59,677 nucleotides of DNA. Origin: an uncultured Lachnospiraceae bacterium (GTDB lineage Bacteria > Bacillota > Clostridia > Lachnospirales > Lachnospiraceae). Each line of letters begins with the position of its first letter. Within the stretch, counting starts at the first letter, position 1. Shown piece after piece: positions 52,629 to 59,677 of this stretch. Made by a program: the position numbers and the translations under genes. The DNA lies in contig CACZBK010000025.1 of the NCBI GenBank assembly GCA_902779395.1, forward strand, positions 1-59,677, given 5' to 3'. Under the pieces are notes generated by a model. That model was not told the origin of the DNA and did no database searches. It saw only the letters and a list, made by a program, of their open reading frames with translations.

Positions 52629-55600
52629 ATGCGAAAAAACACAGATTTCCGGTAATCCTCTTAGTCTTTACTCTTATACTGGCAATGCTGGTAAGCGGTC
52701 TGGGGTGGCCGGGTTATATGCTGCCTTTGCTTTCGCCTAAAACAGAAAAAACAGCTCATGATAATGATGAAGAGACCGATACCGTTTTACTCCCTCAGGG
52801 AAAAAGCAAAGCTTTTTCTGTCAATCCAGTTAAAGGAGTGACCATTTCCGCAGAAGAAAATGCCCTTGACAGGGACAGGGAGTTTAAGATGGAAGAGCTT
52901 TCCGAGGATGAATATACAGCTCTTTCAGAAGAAAGCATCAATGTTGAAGAAGATATGATGATCCTTTCTGCATGGGAACTGGATGCCGGGCTTGATGATA
53001 ATGAGATGCTTCCCGGAACGTTTCAGATGGAATTTGATCTTAATGAAATGGGGATAGATGAAGAGATCTATGATCAGCTGCGGCTTTACCGTATTGATGA
53101 TGAAGGCAGATGGTATGAATATGCCGGTGATATACACGATGGAGTTCTTACTGCAAACAGCAGACAGAACAGTGTGCTCGCGATCGTATGGGCAGGTGCG
53201 GTGATAGCCGCAAAGATCTATTCCGTTCCAAAGTCTGTAGATCTTGGAGTAAGATATTTTTCGGGCGGGTATTTTACAGAAAGCGGTAAAGCAAAGATTG
53301 ATGTGTATGTAGATGACGGATGGCGTTTCAGGATCCTCATCAATATAGAAAAAGTCAAAAAACTGCTCTTTGATTCATCACAGGAAGGACAAGCAGTTAT
53401 GCTTGCGTCACAGGAAGCTGCTTACAGAGAGGTTATGAGATCAAGTATAAATGACAGTGAGCTTCCTGATGATATCAAAAAAGAATTCCATGATATTGTT
53501 GATGGTTTTAAGTCTTTTAGCGTGACAACGCCGGGTAATACTATTCGTATGTTCAGGAAAAAACATCCGGAACATAAAATAATCATCACAAAATTGATGA
53601 TGAGGTATTGCAACAGATTCAGACAGGTTTATGAACAGAAACTGGAAGCGACCAAAGAATACCAGAAGTATCTGGAAGAATTGAAGACGCTGAAGAATGG
53701 TGATCCTGATGATAATTCGCTTATTTTTGAGTATATGCCGGGTGTTGAGGAGCTGACTATGGCTTTGGGTGATTCCTGGTATTTTCTTAAGGAACAGGGC
53801 ATGTTGAAAATGCCGGATTATGTTACGGAAGTGGATGTTGCAGATACGCCAAACAGTGATTCGGCGGGCGCGACTATTACCCCGATAATAGGTAATCCGT
53901 ACATGGTGATCTATATGGCGGATCATACCACAAACAGGGAAGCAAAGGAATATGATGATCTTAAGCTGACAATAGCACATGAATTATTCCATGCTGTTCA
54001 AAGGTTATATGTGATCAAAGCCAGGGCTAACTACGGCTTTGATGAAATGTCGGCCCAGGCCCTGGAAGCTGATGCCTTTGATTATATGTATGATAAGGGC
54101 ATGATCACAACAAAAACAGGGCACCTTAATAACATGAATAAACTTCATTATTTTGCGATCCCCCTTGACAGCTACAGTACCACTTATCCGGAAGGGTCTG
54201 TAGGTAAAGGAGATAATGATACAAAAGCAGATGTTTCCTATGGACGTGCACCGTTTCTGCGGTTTCTTATGGGCGGAAATATTGATGAAGCAAATTATAC
54301 TTATCATGAGATAATGTCGGCTTATGAGGCAACCTCGGGGCACAGTTATATGACAACCATATTGAAGGCCTGCTTCGCTATGAATGATGATCGGCTTACA
54401 TTGAATTATCATCGTTTTGCGCTGGATTATCAGGATAAATTTTATGAGTATACACTTGGTTACGACGATAAAGGCTTTGCTCCGGAAGCTGATCTGAAAA
54501 ACGGCAAGGCTGATGTAAAGCTTGTGAATAAATGTTATACCATCAGAGTCCGCAGAGTTAAACTGCCTAAAAAGAAAGATTCGGATAAAGAATTTGCCGT
54601 GGTACTGAAATACAATGATGATTACAAAACGATCATGTCGGATTTTGAGATCACTCCCATAGGCGGACTTGAGGAAGATACCGATTACAGGAATTGGGAT
54701 AACGGTATATTTGTTGATCCGCGTGCATATCCGGAAGATGAAAAAACACCGGGTTTATTCCTAATGGAGGTTGACGGCGGTACAAGCTCTTCCGAGGGGT
54801 ATATCTATAATGACTACAGCGGGTATAAGCTATATGCCCTCACAGCCCCTGAACCGAAAATAGAAAAAAATGACGGACAGATGATCATCCAGCCCATGAA
54901 GCTTGATGACTACAAGAAAGATATTGTCGACAGCATAGTGATCACAGGTATGCTGGGTGACAAGCAGGTTATGCGGGAACGGATCGAATATAAGGGATGG
55001 GATAAGCCCAAAAGTCTTGATCTGAACAAACTGCTTAAACTTGATGGCGAGAGCTTAAGCGAAGAGGAAAAGGCAAAGGTAAAATATAAGATCCAGGAAT
55101 GTGTTGCAGGAACATATGATCATGACAGGCCATGCCTTGGCCCCGCATATGAAGATGATTCGGAGAGTCTTGACCTGATAGGTACCTGGGCGCTTGAATG
55201 TGAATCTGATTATTCTTCTGACCTGCTGGATCCTATCATGCAGCAGTATCAGGATATCATAGGACAGTATGGTGATATGTACGGAATGGATTCCATAGAA
55301 GGCCTGTATGATCTGCCGGATCAGTACAAACAGTCGCAGTCGGGATTTAAGAATACGGCAACCATGATCATAAAACGTGCAGATGAAGAAAATGAATATG
55401 ATGTGGTATTTACATATGATAACGATCCGAATACCAAAAGTGAATATCACGGCAGCTTTGATGAGAAAAAAATGGAGCTTAGTCTTAAACAGAAAGACAC
55501 TAAATATACGGACAAGGACGGAAAAACTTATAATCTTTCGGAGTTCGGACTGCTGGGAGAAATGAAATTTACGGTTTCGGTAAATAAAGATGATTCAGGT

Positions 55601-55702
55601 AAAAAGGAGCTTACTATAGAAGGTGAAGGCAGCGTTACCAGCGGCATTGCAAATGTAAATTCAAAAATGAGCGGTAAAAAGATATCCGATAAGACCGAAT
55701 GA
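52625..55702 (+). CDS. Large membrane-anchored extracellular protein with HExxH metallopeptidase motif
   Basis: 1025 residues. An N-terminal membrane helix (about 9-31, FPVILLVFTLILAMLVSGLG) anchors a long extracellular part. Residues 452-456 read HELFH in IAHELFHAVQRLY, and Glu474 in FDEMSAQALE lies 18 residues further, the gluzincin spacing (HExxH then Glu in an EGxA-like helix). This makes it a likely zinc peptidase, though the family is not recognised. An earlier segment (about 55-200) looks like an Ig- or ZU5-like domain (LSAWELDAG, RLYRIDDEGRWYEYAG). The C-terminus (about 850-1025) looks like a beta-barrel with WTG-type starts (DLIGTWALECE) and beta strands to the end. It overlaps the zinc-ribbon gene by 4 bases. 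Confidence 0.7.
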   Translation: MNAKKHRFPVILLVFTLILAMLVSGLGWPGYMLPLLSPKTEKTAHDNDEETDTVLLPQGKSKAFSVNPVKGVTISAEENALDRDREFKMEELSEDEYTALSEESINVEEDMMILSAWELDAGLDDNEMLPGTFQMEFDLNEMGIDEEIYDQLRLYRIDDEGRWYEYAGDIHDGVLTANSRQNSVLAIVWAGAVIAAKIYSVPKSVDLGVRYFSGGYFTESGKAKIDVYVDDGWRFRILINIEKVKKLLFDSSQEGQAVMLASQEAAYREVMRSSINDSELPDDIKKEFHDIVDGFKSFSVTTPGNTIRMFRKKHPEHKIIITKLMMRYCNRFRQVYEQKLEATKEYQKYLEELKTLKNGDPDDNSLIFEYMPGVEELTMALGDSWYFLKEQGMLKMPDYVTEVDVADTPNSDSAGATITPIIGNPYMVIYMADHTTNREAKEYDDLKLTIAHELFHAVQRLYVIKARANYGFDEMSAQALEADAFDYMYDKGMITTKTGHLNNMNKLHYFAIPLDSYSTTYPEGSVGKGDNDTKADVSYGRAPFLRFLMGGNIDEANYTYHEIMSAYEATSGHSYMTTILKACFAMNDDRLTLNYHRFALDYQDKFYEYTLGYDDKGFAPEADLKNGKADVKLVNKCYTIRVRRVKLPKKKDSDKEFAVVLKYNDDYKTIMSDFEITPIGGLEEDTDYRNWDNGIFVDPRAYPEDEKTPGLFLMEVDGGTSSSEGYIYNDYSGYKLYALTAPEPKIEKNDGQMIIQPMKLDDYKKDIVDSIVITGMLGDKQVMRERIEYKGWDKPKSLDLNKLLKLDGESLSEEEKAKVKYKIQECVAGTYDHDRPCLGPAYEDDSESLDLIGTWALECESDYSSDLLDPIMQQYQDIIGQYGDMYGMDSIEGLYDLPDQYKQSQSGFKNTATMIIKRADEENEYDVVFTYDNDPNTKSEYHGSFDEKKMELSLKQKDTKYTDKDGKTYNLSEFGLLGEMKFTVSVNKDDSGKKELTIEGEGSVTSGIANVNSKMSGKKISDKTE

Positions 55703-55718
55703 GAGAGGAGGCCCCAGT

Positions 55719-57068
55719 ATGTTTTGTGAAAATTGCGGAAAAGAACTGCCGGATGGTTCCAAGTTCTGTAACGAATGCGGAGCTAAGGTCTTAAGTGATG
55801 AAGAGTGGGCGCAGGCTGTCGGAGCTGCTTCGCAACCGGCGCCTCTGAACCGGGCTGCATCAATGCAGCAAGCAAATACTCCGGCAGCTGTTAATGCCGG
55901 CTCTCAGATACCGGGAACCCCGATGCTCCCGCCGGGGCAGGCCGGGATGAACATGACGGCGCAGTACAGTCAGAATCTGTATAATTCACAGCAGGTTCCG
56001 CCCATGCCTCAGAAAAAGAAAGGATCGGCCCTGCCGGTTATACTTATCATATTTCTTCTTTTAGCGGCCGGTGCGGTTTTTGGCGTCATCATGCTGGGTA
56101 AATTCATCAAAGGAAAGATAGAAGGTGCAGGTGAAGCGATAGGTAATCTCGTGGCAGCTGAGCTTTCTGATGATGAAGATGATGATGAACCCATCAGCAA
56201 GAAGGAAAAAGACAGAAATAAGGACGAAAAAGAAGATAAAGATGATAAAAACAATGAAATGGATCAAAGCAGGGATCACGGCATAGTGATGCCTTCTTCG
56301 GCTGTCCCTGTCAGTGATGCCGGGCTTGCGGATCTTGTGGGGGAATATGAGGGTGAGATGCAGTTTGTGATCTTATCCGGCTTTGATAATATAGAAGGAG
56401 CTCCTGCAGATATCGGAGAGATGGTTCAGGAGGGGCTGGATAAACCCTGCAGCTGCTCTCTTTCGATCGAAGAGGACGGAGACTGGGAGCTGTATTTTGA
56501 TTTCATGCACGGCATGAGTATGGAAGGCAGGGACTTCAAGCTGGATAATCCGAAAACTCCCGGGGAAGAAAAGGCGCATATGATAACGGAAGTCGAAAAC
56601 GGTATGTATAATGTGCTGATCGAAGTATCGGAAGATGAAAATAACGGGCGTATTGAACACAAGGGCATATATTGCGATGATAACGGGAAAAAGATGATAT
56701 CCGGATATTTTCAGGCAGACTTAAGCATGGGGGATGTCAGCGCGACTGTAGGCGGGTATTTCAATGTATACAAGACTACCGAAGACTATATACCGGAAAC
56801 AGAACCCGGCCCGGCCGGTGGTACGGACGAAGGAGGGATAATCCCTACAGGCGATCCTGCCATCGATGCGGTACTGGAAAGTGCCAGAAATTACAGCCAG
56901 GCACCATATGCCGAACTGGAAGATATAATGCAGGACGGAAGCCTTGTGATACGTGTGTATGAGGATGCCGGGGATCATCAGGTGACCTGGGACAGATATT
57001 ATATAGACATGGCCGATATGTGCGGGGAAAATGAGTTTGGAGCATCGATAAATCTGAGCGGATTCTGA
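55719..57068 (+). CDS. Zinc-ribbon protein with transmembrane helix and extracellular beta-rich domain
   Basis: 449 residues. The N-terminal zinc ribbon MFCENCGKELPDG...FCNECGAKV is followed by a Pro/Gln/Met/Ala-rich linker (about 40-105) and a transmembrane helix (about 108-130, LPVILIIFLLLAAGAVFGVIM). An Asp/Lys-rich stretch (about 150-185) comes next, then a beta-rich domain (about 205-355, LADLVGEYEGEMQFVILSG through GYFNVYKT) that resembles the end of the preceding HELFH protein in its G-x-Y/W opening and alternating strands. A short C-terminal module (about 380-449) is a second unit. It begins 16 bases after the HELFH protein. RBS GAGAGGAGG. A terminator follows, so the three genes form a unit. 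Confidence 0.72.
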   Translation: MFCENCGKELPDGSKFCNECGAKVLSDEEWAQAVGAASQPAPLNRAASMQQANTPAAVNAGSQIPGTPMLPPGQAGMNMTAQYSQNLYNSQQVPPMPQKKKGSALPVILIIFLLLAAGAVFGVIMLGKFIKGKIEGAGEAIGNLVAAELSDDEDDDEPISKKEKDRNKDEKEDKDDKNNEMDQSRDHGIVMPSSAVPVSDAGLADLVGEYEGEMQFVILSGFDNIEGAPADIGEMVQEGLDKPCSCSLSIEEDGDWELYFDFMHGMSMEGRDFKLDNPKTPGEEKAHMITEVENGMYNVLIEVSEDENNGRIEHKGIYCDDNGKKMISGYFQADLSMGDVSATVGGYFNVYKTTEDYIPETEPGPAGGTDEGGIIPTGDPAIDAVLESARNYSQAPYAELEDIMQDGSLVIRVYEDAGDHQVTWDRYYIDMADMCGENEFGASINLSGF

Positions 57069-57070
57069 TA

Positions 57071-57098
57071 AAAAGGCAGGTGATACACCCTGCCTTTT
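57071..57098 (+). terminator. Intrinsic terminator after the zinc-ribbon gene
   Basis: AAAAGGCAGG (57071-57080) pairs perfectly with CCTGCCTTTT (57089-57098) around TGATACAC, right after the stop codon. Confidence 0.85.
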
Positions 57099-57127
57099 AC
57101 ATATACTAGCGGTATAGTGCGTAACGG

Positions 57128-57157
57128 TTGACAAAATGTAGGGCTAATCGGTATAAT
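57128..57157 (+). promoter_or_regulatory. Consensus sigma-A promoter of leuS
   Basis: TTGACA (57128-57133), 18-base spacer, TATAAT (57152-57157), both perfect. The leader of about 60 bases has a weak stem TGCAG/CTGCA then CTTTTTG (57169-57194) but no T-box or specifier features. Confidence 0.85.
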
Positions 57158-57225
57158 AGCAAGGATTATGCAGAAGAATCCTGCAGACTTTTTGTGAAAA
57201 TAATACGGAAAGAGGTTTACGTAAA

Positions 57226-59667
57226 ATGGCTGTATCGTACAATCATCGTGAGATCGAGGAAAAATGGAGAAAACAGTGGGAGCAGCATCCGATCAATGTA
57301 AATGACGGAAAGAAGCCCAAATATTACTGCCTTGATATGTTCCCTTATCCTTCGGGATCAGGCCTTCATGTAGGGCATTGGAGAGGATATGTTATTTCTG
57401 ATGTATGGAGCAGATACAAGCTGCTTAACGGATATTACCTTATACATCCCATGGGCTGGGATGCTTTCGGACTTCCTGCAGAGAACTATGCCATCAAAAA
57501 CGGCGTACATCCTGCAGTGTCCACTGCTTCGAATGTAGCCAATATCAAAAGACAGATCGGCCAGATCGCCGCTATATATGACTGGGATATGGAAGTAAAT
57601 ACCACCGATCCTGATTTCTATAAGTGGACCCAGTGGATATTTGTACAGATGTTCAAGAAAGGCCTTGCTTATGAGAAGGAAATGCCTATCAACTGGTGTC
57701 CTTCCTGTAAGACCGGTCTTGCAAATGAAGAGGTTGTTGATGGCAAGTGCGAGCGTTGCCATACCGAAGTTACCAAAAAGAATCTCAAGCAGTGGATGCT
57801 TAAGATAACAGCTTATGCAGACAGGCTTTTGGATGACCTTGACAAGCTTGACTGGCCTGAAAAGGTTAAGAAGATGCAGACCGAGTGGATCGGACGTTCT
57901 TACGGTGCGGAAGTAGACTTTGCGATAGACGGACGTGACGAAAAGATCACGGTCTATACCACAAGACCGGATACCCTTTACGGTGCGACCTTTATGGTGC
58001 TTGCTCCCGAGCATAAGCTCGCAGCATCTCTGGCTACAGCCGATACCAAAGCTGCTGTAGATGATTATATTTACAAGGCTTCAACGCGATCCAATGTTGA
58101 CCGTCTTCAGGATAAGGAAAAAACAGGTGTGTTCACCGGCTCATATGCGATCAATCCTCTTAACGGTGCAAAGGTGCCCATCTGGCTTTCCGATTATGTT
58201 CTTGCCGATTACGGAACAGGTGCCATTATGTGTGTACCTGCTCATGATGACCGTGACTTTGCTTTTGCAAAGAAATTCGATCTGCCTATCATTCAGGTTA
58301 TCGCAAAAGACGGTGTTGAGATAAAGGATATGCAGGAAGCGTATACTGAAGCTGCCGGTACAATGATCAATTCCGGCGACTGGAACGGAATGGAGAGCGC
58401 GGTTCTTAAAAAAGAAGCGCCCATGATGATAGAAAAAGCCGGGATGGGACGCAAGACGACAAACTTCAAGCTCCGCGACTGGGTATTTTCGCGTCAGCGT
58501 TACTGGGGCGAGCCTATTCCCATCGTACACTGCCCCGACTGCGGCTGTGTGGCTGTTCCCGAGGACCAGCTGCCTCTGCTCCTTCCCGAAGTGGAGAAGT
58601 ATGAACCTACCGGAACCGGCGAATCACCGCTGGCGGCTATCGATGAATGGGTAAACACCACCTGTCCCAAGTGCGGAAAGCCTGCAAAGAGAGAAACAAA
58701 CACCATGCCCCAGTGGGCAGGTTCATCCTGGTATTTCCTCCGCTATGTGGATAATAAGAATAAGGAAAAACTTGTGGACCGTGAGAAGGCTGATAAATAC
58801 CTGCCTGTAGATATGTATGTCGGCGGTGTAGAGCATGCCGTACTGCATCTGCTTTATTCACGTTTCTATACTAAGTTCCTTAAGGATATCGGTGTCCTTG
58901 ATTTTGATGAGCCTTTCACCAGACTGTTCAATCAGGGTATGATCCTTAAGAAAGCGGCTGATACCGAAAAATGGGGAGATAAGCCGGTTAAGATGAGCAA
59001 ATCACAGGGTAATGTAGTAAGCCCTGATGAGCTGGTTATGGATTACGGCTGTGATTCGCTCCGTATGTATGAGCTTTTTGTAGGTCCTCCCGAGCTTGAC
59101 AGTGAGTGGGATCCCAGAGGTATCGACGGCGTATACCGCTTCCTTACCAGATTCTGGAATATGGTCCAGGATAACAAGGATAAGAATGCCGGGGAAACAG
59201 CCGAGCTTCTGAGACTCCGTAACTGCCTGATCAGGGATATCGATCAGAGACTTAATGCATTCAGCTTAAATACGGTTATAAGCGGATTTATGGAGTATAA
59301 TAATAAGTTCATGGAGCTTACGAAGGCAGGCGGAGTTGATAAGAAGACTCTCGAAACCGCAGTAATACTGCTTTCGCCTTTTGCGCCTCATATCTGTGAG
59401 GAGCTCTGGGAACAGCTTGGGCACAGCGAGAGCGTATTTGCATCAGGCTGGCCTGTAGCCGATCTCTCTAAGACTGTACAGGATACCATAGAGATCGCTG
59501 TTCAGATAAGCGGAAAAGTAAAGGCTACGATCATGATCGATAAAAACGCCGATAAAGATACAGCTGTTGCAGCTGCTAAAGAAGCGCTCGGCAATAAGCT
59601 CAAGGGCGATATCGTTAAAGAGATCTATGTTCCGGGAAGGATAGTGAATATAGTCGTTAAGCCGTAA
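57226..59667 (+). CDS. leuS: Leucyl-tRNA synthetase
   Basis: 813 residues, normal for the bacterial enzyme. Class I signatures: HVGH in PYPSGSGLHVGHWRG near residue 48 and KMSKS in VKMSKSQGNVVS. The CP1 editing domain keeps TTRPDTLYGATF and GTGAIMCVPAHDDRDFAFA, so mischarged tRNA should be hydrolysed. Zinc-binding Cys pairs are at CPSCKTG...CERCH, and again at CPDCG...CPKCG. The C-terminal domain ends in IVNIVVKP. It charges tRNA-Leu; one tRNA-Leu(CAA) gene is in this window. It has its own consensus promoter. Confidence 0.98.
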   Translation: MAVSYNHREIEEKWRKQWEQHPINVNDGKKPKYYCLDMFPYPSGSGLHVGHWRGYVISDVWSRYKLLNGYYLIHPMGWDAFGLPAENYAIKNGVHPAVSTASNVANIKRQIGQIAAIYDWDMEVNTTDPDFYKWTQWIFVQMFKKGLAYEKEMPINWCPSCKTGLANEEVVDGKCERCHTEVTKKNLKQWMLKITAYADRLLDDLDKLDWPEKVKKMQTEWIGRSYGAEVDFAIDGRDEKITVYTTRPDTLYGATFMVLAPEHKLAASLATADTKAAVDDYIYKASTRSNVDRLQDKEKTGVFTGSYAINPLNGAKVPIWLSDYVLADYGTGAIMCVPAHDDRDFAFAKKFDLPIIQVIAKDGVEIKDMQEAYTEAAGTMINSGDWNGMESAVLKKEAPMMIEKAGMGRKTTNFKLRDWVFSRQRYWGEPIPIVHCPDCGCVAVPEDQLPLLLPEVEKYEPTGTGESPLAAIDEWVNTTCPKCGKPAKRETNTMPQWAGSSWYFLRYVDNKNKEKLVDREKADKYLPVDMYVGGVEHAVLHLLYSRFYTKFLKDIGVLDFDEPFTRLFNQGMILKKAADTEKWGDKPVKMSKSQGNVVSPDELVMDYGCDSLRMYELFVGPPELDSEWDPRGIDGVYRFLTRFWNMVQDNKDKNAGETAELLRLRNCLIRDIDQRLNAFSLNTVISGFMEYNNKFMELTKAGGVDKKTLETAVILLSPFAPHICEELWEQLGHSESVFASGWPVADLSKTVQDTIEIAVQISGKVKATIMIDKNADKDTAVAAAKEALGNKLKGDIVKEIYVPGRIVNIVVKP

Positions 59668-59677
59668 TGAGCGACAA
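59667..59677 (+). CDS. Possible start of a further gene (truncated by the window)
   Basis: ATG at 59667 overlaps the leuS stop by one base (TAATGAGCGAC) and would start Met-Ser-Asp. Only four codons are visible and the RBS would lie inside leuS, so it is a guess that a coupled gene follows. Confidence 0.25.

Noticed and set aside
57158-57225. T-box leader for leuS
   Set aside because: The leader is about 60 bases, too short, and lacks the T-box sequence; only a weak 5-bp stem is seen.

Overview
The window is a dense stretch of chromosome from an anaerobic low-to-mid GC Firmicute. It is most likely a Lachnospiraceae/Butyrivibrio-type Clostridia. The grounds are the Shine-Dalgarno style (AGGAGG/GGGAGG), near-consensus sigma-A promoters, ZapA/SEDS cell-division genes, families typical of that group (UPF0210/UPF0237 pair, CmpB-like permease, NusG-II/Gx pair, DUF234 ATPase), and very large secreted proteins with bacterial Ig-like domains. 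About 40 protein genes are supported. All but one lie on the plus strand; a lipoprotein and a tRNA-Leu lie on the minus strand. No transposase, integrase, phage gene, CRISPR array or rRNA was seen, and no gene-free gap exceeds 300 bases once the tRNA is counted.

Layout. 2-439: 3' end of a CoA-transferase gene with a terminator. 599-681: tRNA-Leu(CAA), minus strand. 750-7399: polA, coaE and a secreted Ig-repeat/beta-helix protein. 7496-12068: FtsA-like ATPase, YycJ-type MBL hydrolase, ACT protein, UPF0210 protein. 12199-23683: three consecutive extracellular peptidase-fold proteins: a subtilase with a substituted active site, a papain-like C1 peptidase, and an M3 metallopeptidase on a membrane anchor with a collagen-like tail. 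23752-30976: argH, asd, a DUF234 ATPase, topB, an HD protein and a CmpB-like membrane protein. 31034-31489: a minus-strand lipoprotein. 31621-38599: branched-chain amino acid genes ilvB, two tandem ilvN-type subunits and ilvC, then a diverged chemoreceptor-like membrane protein, then leuC and leuD. 38596-41132: NusG-II/Gx membrane pair (EetA/EetB-like), ruvA, ruvB. 41220-47007: zapA-like, U32/RlhA-like, and a single-chain SEDS-penicillin-binding-protein fusion. 47108-52009: a phosphoribosyltransferase, an EF-G paralogue with altered G motifs, and a diguanylate cyclase with a LacI-type sensor. 52044-57068: zinc-ribbon membrane protein, large membrane-anchored HELFH protein, second zinc-ribbon membrane protein. 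57226-59667: leuS.

How it fits together. The core genes cover DNA replication and repair (polA, topB, ruvAB), CoA synthesis, Arg/Asp-family/Ile-Val-Leu biosynthesis and leucine charging (leuS plus a tRNA-Leu), and septation and wall growth. The lineage-specific content is mostly cell-surface: the peptidase-fold trio at 12-24 kb and the zinc-ribbon/HELFH cassette at 52-57 kb. These two blocks, the SEDS-PBP fusion, the altered EF-G paralogue, the KARI cofactor loop and the GC-rich structured spacer after ilvC are the items most worth following up. All family calls come from reading motifs by eye; no database search was run.
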